From: M3007 sp044350415
GTDB taxonomy: Bacteria; Bacteroidota; Bacteroidia; Chitinophagales; Saprospiraceae
NCBI GenBank assembly: GCA_044350415.1
Contig: JBILHQ010000002.1
Location: 14,358 to 78,357 of the forward strand
Length of the DNA stretch: 64,000 nt
Direction: 5' to 3'
The notes beneath the pieces are model-generated. The model was not told the origin of the DNA. It made no database searches and saw only the letters and a list, made by a program, of their open reading frames with translations. The position numbers and the translations under genes are program-made. This document shows positions 34,083 through 44,500 of the stretch, piece by piece (the first letter of the stretch is position 1; each line of letters starts with the position of its first letter).

Positions 34083-34847
34083 ATGAAAAACTGGTTGATA
34101 GTACTTGTTGGAATCCTTTTGTCGGGGCAGGTTTTTGCACAATACCGCGAGAACACCCCTGAATATGATGAGGCCAATAATAAAGGTGGAGCATTGTTGT
34201 TCAATTTCAATTTTGGCGCCCATCTTCCTGCTGCCGATATGGCCAAAAGATTTAACGAGGACATGAGTGTTGGCGGTGGATTGGAATATATAACGGCCAA
34301 TAATTTTATTTGGGGCGCTCAGGGGCATTATTTTTTCGGCACCAAAGTGAACGATGATCCATTGGCAGGGATTCGAACTCCAGAAGGCGGCATTATTGGA
34401 GTAGACCAGTCATTAGCGAGTGTCATACTGCGCGAACGCGGTTTTTTTATCGGCGCAAATTTAGGTAAACTATTGATTTTCAATGAAAAAAAGCGAAGTG
34501 GCTTGCGATTATCAGGCGGTGTGGGCTGGATGCAACATAAGATCAGGCTACAGGACGACGGACAAACAGTGCCGTTATTAACCGGAGCATACCGGAAAGG
34601 ATACGACCGACTCACTGGCGGTCCCACCCTTACTGAATTTATTGGTTGGCAACACCTGGGCGCTAACCGCCGATCCAATTGGTTTGTTGGTTTTGATATG
34701 TTACAGGGCTTTACGCATACGCTGAGAGACTGGGACTTTGCGGCGCAACAAAAGTTAACGGGTATCCGCCTTGACTTGCGGTTTGGGATCAGGATGGGTT
34801 GGGTATTGCCATTTTACAAACAGGCTGCAGAGCAAATATATTACTAG
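34083..34847 (+). CDS. Outer-membrane beta-barrel-like protein of unknown function
   Basis: 254 residues from ATG 34083, which gives the signal peptide MKNWLIVLVGILLSGQVFAQ. The mature part has alternating short beta strands (GALLFNFNFGAHLP, NFIWGAQGHYFFG, SGLRLSGGVGWMQHK, RLDLRFGIRMGWVLPF), the pattern of an 8-12-stranded outer-membrane barrel. It is only 6 nt upstream of waaA, so it is probably cotranscribed and may serve in envelope or LPS biogenesis. No family was recognised with confidence. It ends in YY, an aromatic C-terminus typical for barrels. Confidence 0.75.
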   Translation: MKNWLIVLVGILLSGQVFAQYRENTPEYDEANNKGGALLFNFNFGAHLPAADMAKRFNEDMSVGGGLEYITANNFIWGAQGHYFFGTKVNDDPLAGIRTPEGGIIGVDQSLASVILRERGFFIGANLGKLLIFNEKKRSGLRLSGGVGWMQHKIRLQDDGQTVPLLTGAYRKGYDRLTGGPTLTEFIGWQHLGANRRSNWFVGFDMLQGFTHTLRDWDFAAQQKLTGIRLDLRFGIRMGWVLPFYKQAAEQIYY

Positions 34848-34853
34848 TCGACC

Positions 34854-36086
34854 TTGAACACACTGTACAATATTTTTACGGTTGTTATTGCTGGTGCACT
34901 ACAGTTGGCATCGCCGTTTTTGCAGGGAAAAACACGGCAATGGGTGGTTGGCAGGCGACATTGGCGGGAGAAGTACAGGGCGCAGTTTCAACCCACCGGA
35001 GAAGTGCTATGGATGCACGTATCGTCTTTGGGTGAATTTGAACAGGGCCGGCCAGTAATTGAAGCATTTCGCAAGAAGCATCCTAACTGGCAACTCGTGG
35101 TTACCTTCTTCTCCCCTTCTGGCTATGAAATGCGAAAAAACTACCCGTTGGCCGATTTTGTTGCCTATCTACCAATAGACAGCCCTGCCAATGCCCGGGA
35201 TTTTTTAAACCTGATTCGCCCTTCCCTGGTTATTTTTATAAAATACGATTTTTGGCCGAATTACCTGTCAGAGACCCAAAAGAGAAATATTCCATTTTAT
35301 TTGATTGCTGCTTTATTCCGCCCGGACCAACCATTTTTCAAATGGTACGGCGGTTTGTGGCTAAAAATGCTGCACTGTTACACCCATATTTTCACCCAGA
35401 CAGCAGGTTCAAAACAATTACTGACAAGCATTGGATATCTCCATGCCACCGTTTGCGGTGACCCGAGGGTCGATCGTGTATTAGCCATTGCAGCCGCCGC
35501 TAAGGACAACAATATTGTTGCTCAATTTTCTCAAAACGCTTTTACACTGATCATCGGCAGCTCTTGGGAGAAGGACGAGGCGCTTATTTTTGAGGCATTG
35601 CAGCATCCGGAACTACAGGCGGTTAAAGTAATCTGTGCGCCGCACCAACCATCACAGGCTCACATAGCACAGTTATGTGAAAGATGGGGCAATAAAGCCA
35701 TTCGCTATAGCCAGGTGGCACAGGAAACTCTCCTCGAACCTTACCAATGCCTGATCATAGATAATATAGGCATGTTGAATACCCTTTACCGGTATGGAAC
35801 AATTGCTTATATCGGCGGTGGATTTGGAGCGGGTATTCACAACACACTGGAGCCTGCAGCCTTTGGTTTGCCGGTGCTGTTCGGTCCGAAGTATCAAAAA
35901 TTTGAAGAGGCGAAGCAGTTGATTGCAGCAGGTGGCGCTTTTTGTGTGCAGGACGCCCGAACTTGCCAGGATATGCTGTTGCTCCTTCTGCAGCAATCCA
36001 ACCGGGAACGGGCAGTGGCAGCGGTGAATACTTATATGGAAAGTAGTAAAGGAGCCACCATAAAAATACTGTCCAGGATCGGCTGA
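34854..36086 (+). CDS. waaA: 3-deoxy-D-manno-octulosonic acid (Kdo) transferase
   Basis: 410 residues with the WaaA layout: an N-terminal membrane-associated helix, VLWMHVSSLGEFEQGRPVI (about 50-68, containing the conserved SxGE catalytic Glu region), IFIKYDFWPNY, VCGDPRVDRV, and the C-terminal YIGGGFGAGIHNTLEPAAFG donor-binding loop. It transfers Kdo from CMP-Kdo to lipid A precursor at the inner membrane. The start is TTG at 34854 (TTG AAC ACA), directly after the stop of the upstream gene; no ATG is available that keeps the N-terminal helix. Confidence 0.93.
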   Translation: MNTLYNIFTVVIAGALQLASPFLQGKTRQWVVGRRHWREKYRAQFQPTGEVLWMHVSSLGEFEQGRPVIEAFRKKHPNWQLVVTFFSPSGYEMRKNYPLADFVAYLPIDSPANARDFLNLIRPSLVIFIKYDFWPNYLSETQKRNIPFYLIAALFRPDQPFFKWYGGLWLKMLHCYTHIFTQTAGSKQLLTSIGYLHATVCGDPRVDRVLAIAAAAKDNNIVAQFSQNAFTLIIGSSWEKDEALIFEALQHPELQAVKVICAPHQPSQAHIAQLCERWGNKAIRYSQVAQETLLEPYQCLIIDNIGMLNTLYRYGTIAYIGGGFGAGIHNTLEPAAFGLPVLFGPKYQKFEEAKQLIAAGGAFCVQDARTCQDMLLLLLQQSNRERAVAAVNTYMESSKGATIKILSRIG

Positions 36087-36121
36087 AACTCAAATAAAGA
36101 GGTGCTTCCTCCTCGATATTC

Positions 36122-39106
36122 CTAAAGTTGATGTTGCATTGTTCTTTCTAAGAACAACTTCAACTCGAGTCGCTCTGCCCGGATATCAAAATGAATATGG
36201 TGGTTCTCGTGGTGATTGGTATTGGATTTAAAAATACCAAAAGTCCGTTCATACCACCGAATCCGGCCGTTGTCCCTTAACTCTTCAAAAGGAATTTGCA
36301 GGTATTTCAGATCAGGGCAAAACTGAAAAACACCTTTCAATTTACGAATAATTTCAGCCACAATCAGGCGCTCCGGAAGGCGGTTTTCATGCCGCACCAA
36401 ACTGACCTCGGTTTCGTATATTTTTACCTGTTCTTTCCATCGGTTATCGGCAATCAGCCTGACAGTCTCCTGAATGGGGAACCGAACTGGCAACAAATCA
36501 GCTAAATGCTCCAATATGCCCACTGCGTCAAAGGTATCACTGGCATTATACCATTGGCCACGCAGGTCCACTTCCACCCATTTGAATTTTGTTTCCGTGA
36601 TCAATTCGTGATAAACGGCATCCAAATACAATGGAACAGGATGACTTTTAAAAGCCATGAGCATAGCGCCGAGTATTGCGGTACACCGTCCCCTGTCGCC
36701 CGATGAAATTAGTTCATAAGCAGGCAACAATGTTTTTTGATGCAGATTGCCAATGAGCATGGCTGTTACGGCATTCTCCGACCATTGGGAAGCAGACAAA
36801 GTCTGGTGCAGGATCGCTTTGGAGTCATAATGAAAATGCAAGCAATCGGGATGGGTATTCACGGCCCTGGGAGTTATAACAAACCATTGCAAAAGGCCAT
36901 TTCCGGCCAGTTCATCCACTATTTTATCGGGGAAACGGCCACTTTCGTCAGGATATGCCAGATGACAAGTCCAGCGGCGGCGCAGACAATCAATCAATTG
37001 TTTCCGAGCATCTAATTCGTTCATGCGCCGGAAATCAGTCCATTGCAGACCAAATTGTACCTTTTCATAAATGGCTTCCGAAGTGGCAACGTATTTCAGC
37101 CACACTTCTTTTCGGATATCCTCCGCAATCAATGGCCAATTGTGCTGGCCCGCATGATCACCAATGATCTTTTTCAAGATCGCCAGAGCATCGAAATCGC
37201 GGTAAGTATGGCTGGTTTCCGACAATATCAATTGGCCGGTATCGTTCAAAGTAAACCAATCCAGCAGAATATCCTGGGGCAGATCATACCTTCCGCCGTC
37301 CTTCAAAAGTTGCGGGACCAACAATTCTATTGCCAGTCGCAACAGTGATTTTTCAGCTTCGAGCACATCTCCCGGGCGGGTCAATAAATAATGCCCTGCC
37401 ACACATGCCTGCACGATACGAATCACGGAGCGACGCAAGTCCGAATGCACCTGCCCCAGTCGTTGTTCCTCCCGCACCTGTTCTGCCAGCAGGCCGCAAT
37501 GATTCAGTAGTCCCCAAAAAAGATCTTCCCTGATCATTTCCCGTTGTTTGGGTGGCACGCGCTGCATATCAGCATTCTCCAGCATACCGAGTAATTCGTC
37601 CACCTTGCCTTTCAGGTCAAAGGATGCATTACTGATGAAGGAGATATCACTATCTTTCACCGCAATTCTGTCTAACCACGAATATTTACCGCCCCCAACC
37701 AATTCAATAATCATGGTATCCACGAATATTTGGGTCTCCGACAGGGAGTGGTATAATTTGGTGAGTGCTTCGAGGCTTTTGGCCACCATCGCTTTGCCCC
37801 CGCCTGATGCGTTATCCAATTCGCCCGTATGACAAACAGCATTGCCTGCTATTGTCGAATAGACACTGTGCAAGGCAGCGGCCAGTTCTTCGACAGCCAC
37901 TTTCAGGTTATAGACGCCTGTCTCCGAAGGACAAATAGGCGGATTGGCATTTTGGTACTGGTAATAGCGGTCGGAGTAAAGTTTGACATAATTAAAGCCG
38001 CTGGGAATCTCGTCCAGCAACCGGCGTATTATTTGTGCCGGACCTTCTTTCTTGACAAAGGTAATCAGCAGGTATTCATATAGTTGCGCCGATTGTGGGT
38101 CAATTTTCGTGCGCACCTGATCACAAAAACCATGGGCTGCAGCGTATTTCTCAACATTAATGGCGTCCTGGCAAAGTAGTAACTGGCGGCGAAACTCCTG
38201 TTGTTGTTCGGCGGTTAACTGGCCGGTTGCGCTTGTGTCATTATTCGAATTAACCGCCAAATAGCGGGTTTCCGGAATTCTGATTTCATCAAGCGGAAAA
38301 TAGAAAGCAGTAGTACGGTGGTTAACGCCTTTGCGGTAACGGTCTAAAAACAGTACCCGCCAATCCCTGCGCAACAGAAAATCATCGTTTAATCCATCGA
38401 TAATGGTGGCAATACGTCCTTTCAAAGTGGTTATACTCCGCTGAAAATCGTCCAGATTAACGTAGTTTCTGATATTGGCTGCCAAAAAATCATCTTCGGC
38501 CTGGAGAATAGCCCTGGACAATTGCTCCTGGTGTACCAGGGCTTTCAGTATCTGTAACACATCTGTCAGGTTGAACCGGTCGCTCATTTCGTGCAACCGT
38601 TCCTGCAGGTCAGGGAGCGTCAGCGGTATCTGCCGGCCATCATTAGCCGGAGCCTTTTTTTCGGCGTTAACTGTTCTTAGAAATTCGGCAAGTTGGTATG
38701 CGGTCCGTACCAATTGCTGGTTGGCAAACAATCCTTCAATCGATTCATGCCTATCCGGGAAAAAACAAAATCCCTGCAACCGGGAAGGAATGACGGCAGT
38801 GCGGGATGGTACAATCACTACAAAAAGGCCTCCTGGCCGTCGCACCAGTTCACTCAGTGCCAACTCCATTTCAAAACGCGTATCCGGAGAAGTCTCGTAA
38901 TCACCAGAATGGACGATAATAAAAAGGCGTGCTGTTTCTAAAAAAGTTTTAGCTGCTGCCCGATATTCCGTATCAGTATACCGATTTTTTCGCCAAAATG
39001 CCATTGGCATGTCGGGCGCTGTGGCAGCAAGCGCTTTTTCCAGCTCGAGCGCTGTGGCCCGGTCTGCAGCATCTGAAGAGGTGAATATGTTAATCGTCGC
39101 AGACAA
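36122..39106 (-). CDS. TIR-like domain protein with long helical C-terminal region
   Basis: 994 residues, no signal peptide. Residues 1-120 look like a TIR fold: strand TINIFTSS, helix DRATALELEKAL, FWRKNRYTD, FLETARLFIIVHSGDY, then TRFEMELALSEL with Glu79/Glu81 near the position of the NADase glutamate, and GGLFVVIVPSR. Residues about 165-245 resemble an effector-associated (EAD11-like) helical module. The remaining about 700 residues are mostly helical, with no P-loop or other known domain seen. The start is TTG at 39106, 11 nt after hemJ. It could be an antiphage NAD-depleting effector or a signalling scaffold. The domain calls are from reading only. Confidence 0.6.
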   Translation of the reverse strand: MSATINIFTSSDAADRATALELEKALAATAPDMPMAFWRKNRYTDTEYRAAAKTFLETARLFIIVHSGDYETSPDTRFEMELALSELVRRPGGLFVVIVPSRTAVIPSRLQGFCFFPDRHESIEGLFANQQLVRTAYQLAEFLRTVNAEKKAPANDGRQIPLTLPDLQERLHEMSDRFNLTDVLQILKALVHQEQLSRAILQAEDDFLAANIRNYVNLDDFQRSITTLKGRIATIIDGLNDDFLLRRDWRVLFLDRYRKGVNHRTTAFYFPLDEIRIPETRYLAVNSNNDTSATGQLTAEQQQEFRRQLLLCQDAINVEKYAAAHGFCDQVRTKIDPQSAQLYEYLLITFVKKEGPAQIIRRLLDEIPSGFNYVKLYSDRYYQYQNANPPICPSETGVYNLKVAVEELAAALHSVYSTIAGNAVCHTGELDNASGGGKAMVAKSLEALTKLYHSLSETQIFVDTMIIELVGGGKYSWLDRIAVKDSDISFISNASFDLKGKVDELLGMLENADMQRVPPKQREMIREDLFWGLLNHCGLLAEQVREEQRLGQVHSDLRRSVIRIVQACVAGHYLLTRPGDVLEAEKSLLRLAIELLVPQLLKDGGRYDLPQDILLDWFTLNDTGQLILSETSHTYRDFDALAILKKIIGDHAGQHNWPLIAEDIRKEVWLKYVATSEAIYEKVQFGLQWTDFRRMNELDARKQLIDCLRRRWTCHLAYPDESGRFPDKIVDELAGNGLLQWFVITPRAVNTHPDCLHFHYDSKAILHQTLSASQWSENAVTAMLIGNLHQKTLLPAYELISSGDRGRCTAILGAMLMAFKSHPVPLYLDAVYHELITETKFKWVEVDLRGQWYNASDTFDAVGILEHLADLLPVRFPIQETVRLIADNRWKEQVKIYETEVSLVRHENRLPERLIVAEIIRKLKGVFQFCPDLKYLQIPFEELRDNGRIRWYERTFGIFKSNTNHHENHHIHFDIRAERLELKLFLERTMQHQL

Positions 39107-39117
39107 TTTTATAAAAT

Positions 39118-39663
39118 TTAAGTGTTCATTTTTTGGGCAACTTTCTTCACTGCATAAAAAATCAAACCCGTGAAAAGAAGAACACCCGCGCAGAGATAAT
39201 ACCAGTTAATATTGGATTTGAAAACCGCCAAAAAAATGATCGCCACCATAATGATGGTCGGTACCTCATTCAATGCCCGGTAATAAACATGGGTAAATGC
39301 CAAATTCCGTTGCTCAAGCCGTTGTATATGGATCTTGCAATACCAGGAATAGCCGGTAAGAGCCCCTAAGAACAAGAGTTTGACCTGCATCCACGGCTGT
39401 TGCAACCAGGAAGATTGCAATCCAAGCATGGCCGTACCAAAAGTCCAGGTGATCACAATAGCCGGCACAATAATCACCCGCCATGCCTTCCACTCCATTT
39501 TGGCATATTGGGTGGCGAAAAGGTCCCGTTGTTCCACGTTGCCAGCCAATGCTTCCGCGTGGTTGACCATAATCCTGACTAAATAGAACAGGCCTGCCAT
39601 CCAGGAGACCATACCAATCAGGTGAAGCGATTTTGAAGCCTGATACCAGGGTAATATATCCAT
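39118..39663 (-). CDS. hemJ: Protoporphyrinogen IX oxidase HemJ (CopD family)
   Basis: 181 residues with four hydrophobic segments. SLHLIGMVSWMAGLFYLVRI (about 11-31) carries the conserved His of HemJ, and KMEWKAWRVIIVPAIVIT, WMQVKLLFLGALTGYSWYCK and RALNEVPTIIMVAIIFLAV complete the family pattern. HemJ oxidises protoporphyrinogen IX in heme synthesis, linking with hemF at 23970. ATG 39663 is preferred over an upstream TTG at 39684. CATCTTTG at 39682-39689 (minus) is a near-consensus -7 box. The TIR-like gene follows after 11 nt. Confidence 0.88.
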   Translation of the reverse strand: MDILPWYQASKSLHLIGMVSWMAGLFYLVRIMVNHAEALAGNVEQRDLFATQYAKMEWKAWRVIIVPAIVITWTFGTAMLGLQSSWLQQPWMQVKLLFLGALTGYSWYCKIHIQRLEQRNLAFTHVYYRALNEVPTIIMVAIIFLAVFKSNINWYYLCAGVLLFTGLIFYAVKKVAQKMNT

Positions 39664-39770
39664 AAATTGTTCCTTATTGGGCAAAGATGCGGCAACTTAA
39701 AGTAAGATATACCAAAAAAGGATGATAATTCTTAAAAAACTATAGACCTTCGCGCTCACTCATCAGCAAC

Positions 39771-40712
39771 GTGGTATCAACTTATTTAGATTTTCGGCAT
39801 TTTTATAACCAGGTCATCCACCCGGAACTCCTGAACCTTGAACGCAGAAGACAGCGATTGGTTCGTTTGTTATCGTTATCTGCTTTGATATTCGCGATCA
39901 TTGCGGGTGTCGCTATTTATATTCATATCTGGCTGGTGACCCTTTGGCTCCTGCTAATGGCAGGATTTATGGTCGTTTCATTAGTTTTCCGTATTCAGGT
40001 ATATTTTCTGGAGTTCAAACCCCGTATTGTTGAATTGATCCTCGATTTTATCGACAACAACGTCAATTACAGCAACTTTCAGTATAATCCGAAAGGAAAA
40101 ATTGCGGCAGAACGGTTCCTGGAGAGTCTTATTTTTACCCGGGCTGATGATTATTCGGGAGAAGACCTGATTTCCGGACAGGTACGGGAGACGCCGTTTG
40201 CGCTGTCGGAACTGCGTGTTGCTGAATTTTCAGAAGTCCGTAACAAACTTGACCGGGTATTTAATGGCGTTTTTCTGGTAGGCGACTACTTCAACCTGGC
40301 AATGAAAGGTGCATTGTTGGTTTTGCCCGATGAAAATATGAAATACCTGAGCCGCTCTGAACGGGCTTTTCATTTGGCGGGCGGGCGAAGAGTGCATGGA
40401 CAGGTACTGCCCGAATTTGAAACCTGGTTCAATACTTATGCGACACCTGATATGCGCATCCGCGATATCCTTTCCGAAGATTTCCAAAAGGCAATATTGG
40501 ATTTCCGGAAAAAATATCTAAACCTGAATCGCAAAAAAGAATTGTACTTTTCCATTATTGGCGATAATATTTTTATAGCCATTTCTCAGGATAAAGACCT
40601 GCTTGAGCCCTCCCTGTGGTCCTCCAATGTGAACTTCGGACTCATCAAAGAGTTCCATGATGATATCGCGATGCTGTTGGATCTGATCCTGAAAATTGAT
40701 GCTTTGAATTAA
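39771..40712 (+). CDS. DUF3137 membrane protein
   Basis: 313 residues. Two adjacent hydrophobic helices (about 31-75, LSLSALIFAIIAGVAIYIHI and LVTLWLLLMAGFMVVSLVF) are followed by a soluble domain of the DUF3137 type (SEVRNKLDRVFNGVFLVGDY, VHGQVLPEFETWFNTYA, FSIIGDNIFIAIS). The function is unknown; DUF3137 proteins of this kind are widespread in Bacteroidota and Mollicutes. The start is GTG at 39771. The gene ends 10 nt before the methyltransferase gene, so they probably form an operon. Confidence 0.8.
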   Translation: MVSTYLDFRHFYNQVIHPELLNLERRRQRLVRLLSLSALIFAIIAGVAIYIHIWLVTLWLLLMAGFMVVSLVFRIQVYFLEFKPRIVELILDFIDNNVNYSNFQYNPKGKIAAERFLESLIFTRADDYSGEDLISGQVRETPFALSELRVAEFSEVRNKLDRVFNGVFLVGDYFNLAMKGALLVLPDENMKYLSRSERAFHLAGGRRVHGQVLPEFETWFNTYATPDMRIRDILSEDFQKAILDFRKKYLNLNRKKELYFSIIGDNIFIAISQDKDLLEPSLWSSNVNFGLIKEFHDDIAMLLDLILKIDALN

Positions 40713-40722
40713 ATAGCTACCT

Positions 40723-41313
40723 ATGGACTACTGGCAAAACCGTTGGCTTAATCAACAAACCGGATGGGATCTTGGTGTCCCATCGCCGCCGCTTGTTGCC
40801 TATTTATCACAGATTCCGGATACCCAACGACAAGCTATGCGGGTATTAATTCCAGGCTGCGGCAACGGGTACGAAGCAATCTGGATGGCGGAGAACGGTT
40901 TCCGGCAGGTGACAATGCTGGATATCGCGCAGGCTGCTGTAGGTCAAATGGCACAGCGATCGGCAACGGAACTTTCGCCATTCGCAACACCTCCGGAATT
41001 GGTATGTGGCGATTTTTTTGAACACACCGGACAATATGAGCTTATGCTGGAGCAAACCTTTTTTTGTGCTATCGATCCTGCCTTGCGGGCAGATTATGTC
41101 CACAAAATGCATGATCTATTGGTGGAAGGTGGAAAATTAGTGGGCGTCCTTTTTGACCGGGAGTTTGAGGGGGGGCCTCCTTTTGGCGGCAGTAGCGCTG
41201 CATATCGAGTGCTTTTTGCACCATTTTTCCATATTCATGTCTTTGCCCCTTGTTACAATTCAGCAGCACCAAGGGCAGGTACAGAGATATTTATGGTGTT
41301 AGAAAAACTTTAG
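40723..41313 (+). CDS. Thiopurine S-methyltransferase-like SAM methyltransferase
   Basis: 196 residues. FWQNRW-like start (MDYWQNRWLNQQTGWDLG) and VLIPGCGNGYEAIWMAENGF (about 41-60) are diagnostic of the TPMT family, and DFFEHTGQYELMLEQTFFCA includes the motif IV region. It methylates small thiol, selenium or tellurium compounds in some bacteria; the natural substrate here is unknown. A strong hairpin terminator follows at 41336-41385. Confidence 0.88.
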   Translation: MDYWQNRWLNQQTGWDLGVPSPPLVAYLSQIPDTQRQAMRVLIPGCGNGYEAIWMAENGFRQVTMLDIAQAAVGQMAQRSATELSPFATPPELVCGDFFEHTGQYELMLEQTFFCAIDPALRADYVHKMHDLLVEGGKLVGVLFDREFEGGPPFGGSSAAYRVLFAPFFHIHVFAPCYNSAAPRAGTEIFMVLEKL

Positions 41314-41335
41314 GCTACTTTAGCGGCTCCCTCCG

Positions 41336-41385
41336 TTTAACACCTGCCTGGAATTTTCAGGAAAAAAATCCAGGCAGGTGTTAAA
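41336..41385 (+). terminator. Perfect 17-bp stem hairpin
   Basis: TTTAACACCTGCCTGGA (41336-41352) pairs perfectly with TCCAGGCAGGTGTTAAA (41369-41385) around a 16-nt loop. It lies 22 nt after the methyltransferase stop and before the secreted-protein gene. There is no T-run downstream, so it could also be a processing or stability hairpin. Confidence 0.65.
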
Positions 41386-41512
41386 TTAATCCGCATTTTT
41401 GAGTGTAATTTCATGCGATGTTTCCAAACTGATTGTTAATCACCATTCGCTAAAGACGAAACAGTACCTTGCTTCGTTTTCCGCGGCAGATCAAACATTA
41501 CATAACCATTCT

Positions 41513-44500
41513 ATGCTCAAATCATACCGCCCCTTGCTGAATCAGCCCGAATTATCCATTTTCAACACCAAACTCCTTTTATTTTTCTTCTTTTTTTTAT
41601 TTCCGTTCATCCTGTTCAGTCAAACTGTTGAAATATGTGATAATGGCCTTGATGATGATGGCGACGGTCTTATTGACTGTTTCGACACCGATTGTACCTG
41701 TACCGGACAATGTGACGATTTTTATTATACCACCTGCAACGCAGATTGCTATTACGTTCCTCCCTGCACCCAAATCGCCATGGGTATTCAATGGAAAGCT
41801 ACGGTTGAAACCAATACTTATTCGCCCCTGGTAGCGGGCGATATGGACAATGATGGTATTCCGGAAGTAGTAACCTATCGCTGCGAGATGAGCAGTATTT
41901 ATATTCTGGATGGACAAACGGGGGCAACGAAGGTGACAATTACCTCCCCCACTACCCTGCCGGGCGGTACCGCACCTGCTATTGCCGATCTGGATAAAGA
42001 TGGATTCGGTGAATTAATCATTATTGGAGAGGATCGGCGGCTGCGTTGTTATGAACATACTGGTGTATTGAAATTCACCAGCAGTGTTCCCGTTGGATAC
42101 AATGGCGGATACCGTTTTTCAGTTCCCAATATTGCCGATTTCGACCATGATGGCTGGCCGGAAATTAATATCGGCAACCAGGTGTACAGCGGCCAATCAG
42201 GCGCCTTACTGGCCTCCGGAGGTGTTGCATTATCAGCAGGAGAACACCCGTTCCGCAGGGCCAATGGTTTTTCTTTTAATATGCCGGTTGCTATTGATGC
42301 CTTGCCCGATTCCTTTTGTCCGGATTGTGACGGACTGGAAATAGTCGCAGGAAATCAGGTACTTTCTGTCAACCTGGTTACGGGAGTGATCGCGGCAGTC
42401 GTAACCGCCCCCGCTGGTTACTCAGATGGATTTACCAGTGTAGCCGATTTTGACCGCGACGGCGATTTGGATGCTATTGTTCAAGGACAAAAGAATGGCA
42501 TGAATTACGTGTATTGCTGGGATATCCAAACCTCCACCATTATGCGGGAATACAAACTCCTGAACAACTATATCGAAGGTGCGAGCAGGGTTAATATTGC
42601 CGATTTAAACGGCGACGGGCAACTGGAGGTGAATTTCGTTGGCCATCCCTGGCTGTATGCATTAAAAAATGATTTTACCCTCCTGTGGAAAAATCCGACC
42701 AATGATGTCTCTTCCGTTACCTGTTCCAGTGTGTTCGACTTTTGTGGTGATGGATCTGCTGATGTCGTGTACCGTGGACAAACCAAACTCCAAATACTGG
42801 AAGGGGCTACTGGAGCGGTGAAATGGGAAGACAATTGCCTGTCAGCTACCCATATTGAGAATCCACTTATTCTGGATGTCGACGCCGACGGACAAACTGA
42901 GGTCATCATTGAATGTGGCACTACTTCGCCTGACTTTGGAACAGTGGTTTGTTACGAAGCGGTGGGAACACCCAGTATTTCTTCGCGAAAAGTATGGAAC
43001 CAGCATGGTTATTTTAATACGAATATCAATGAAGACCTGAGTGTTCCCCGTTACCAGCAGAATCCCAATATTGTGGGAGACACGTTGAAGATGAATACTT
43101 TTATGAATCAGTTTTTCAACCCGAATTTCCCTTCGCCTGATGGTGTTATCGCTTTTGATTCCATCAGTTGTGAAGGCGATACAATGGCCATTACGGTGCA
43201 GGTGTGCAATACTGGTGACAATGTTTTGCCCCCACAAATGCCCGTTTCTATTTATCGGGGCAATCCACTGACAAGTGCTGCAACCTGGATCGGTACTGCT
43301 CCAATTGGGGCACAAGTCGATTTGGGCTTATGTAGTCAGTTTACCTTCCGGGTACCGCGTGATCTGGTGATCAATGACTCCATTTACCTGGCACTCAATG
43401 ATGATCATTCACAGCCAACGCCCTACAATATCAATCAATTCCCGGTAACTTCCCTTGGAGAATGCGGTTTTACGAACAATTTCGATGCCTTTTATTATGC
43501 GTACAATCCGGATCCAGTGGCACTCGGCAATGACACGACCATCTGTGACAATGCCACTGTGACTGTAAATGCCTCCGGTAACGACCTCATCGCCTGGCAA
43601 TGGCAGGACGGCAGCAGTTTGCCCGATTATGTCATCCAGGATCCAGGGATGTTTTTCGTAGCCGCATCAGACATCTGTGGAATTGTACATACGGATACGA
43701 TGAATGTGTTTATTGATAGCAGTACGGTGGTCACATTGGGCCCTGATCTCGTTATTTGTGAAGGCGAAACAGTGACGGTGGGAGAAACCGGATTTGATTA
43801 TTACGACTGGAAACCTGGCCCCAATTACAATTGTAATAACTGTGCAAGTGTCACAGCATGGTTGCCAGCCTCTGGCAATGTAATACTGGAAGCAGGCTTT
43901 GCCAATGGTTGTAAAAGTATTGACACCCTTTTCCTCACGGTTTACGACACGTTTTTTGTGCAGATCGATACTTTTATCTGTAAAGGAGGGCTGTTCGCTA
44001 TGAACGGTACGAATGTCCTGCCAGGAGAATCGCACTATTTCAACTTCTCCGCTTTTACGGGTTGTGATTCTACCATTTTGGTCAATGTATTTGCTAAAGA
44101 TACTTTCAGTACAAAGGAAACCATAGTCATTTGTCCGGGCACAACCGCTACCATTTTTGGGCAATCCCAAAACACATCGGGGTTTTATAAAAAATTATTC
44201 ACGGCCATTAACGGGTGCGACTCCACCCATACGGTTGAATTGGTTGTCCAGCCGTTGCTGGCGTTAAATCTAAGCGCCGACTCCTCCTGCGTTAATGAAC
44301 CAACAGGTGCATTACATGCACTGGCCATTGGTGGGGTTTCGCCGTTTCAGTATACCTGGTCATTCAATGCGCCTTCGCAACCCGACCTGAATAACCTGCC
44401 GCCCGGGAATTACGCATTGACCATTACCGATGGCAATAATTGCACCTCAACTGCTGCCACCAATATTGGTGGGTATCCGCCAATCATTTACACCCTCACG

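Noticed and set aside
34362..34390. tRNA-like T-loop string (ATTCGAACTCCAG)
   Set aside because: It lies in frame within the beta-barrel gene (encoding GIRTPEGG) and no acceptor, D or anticodon arms can be formed around it.
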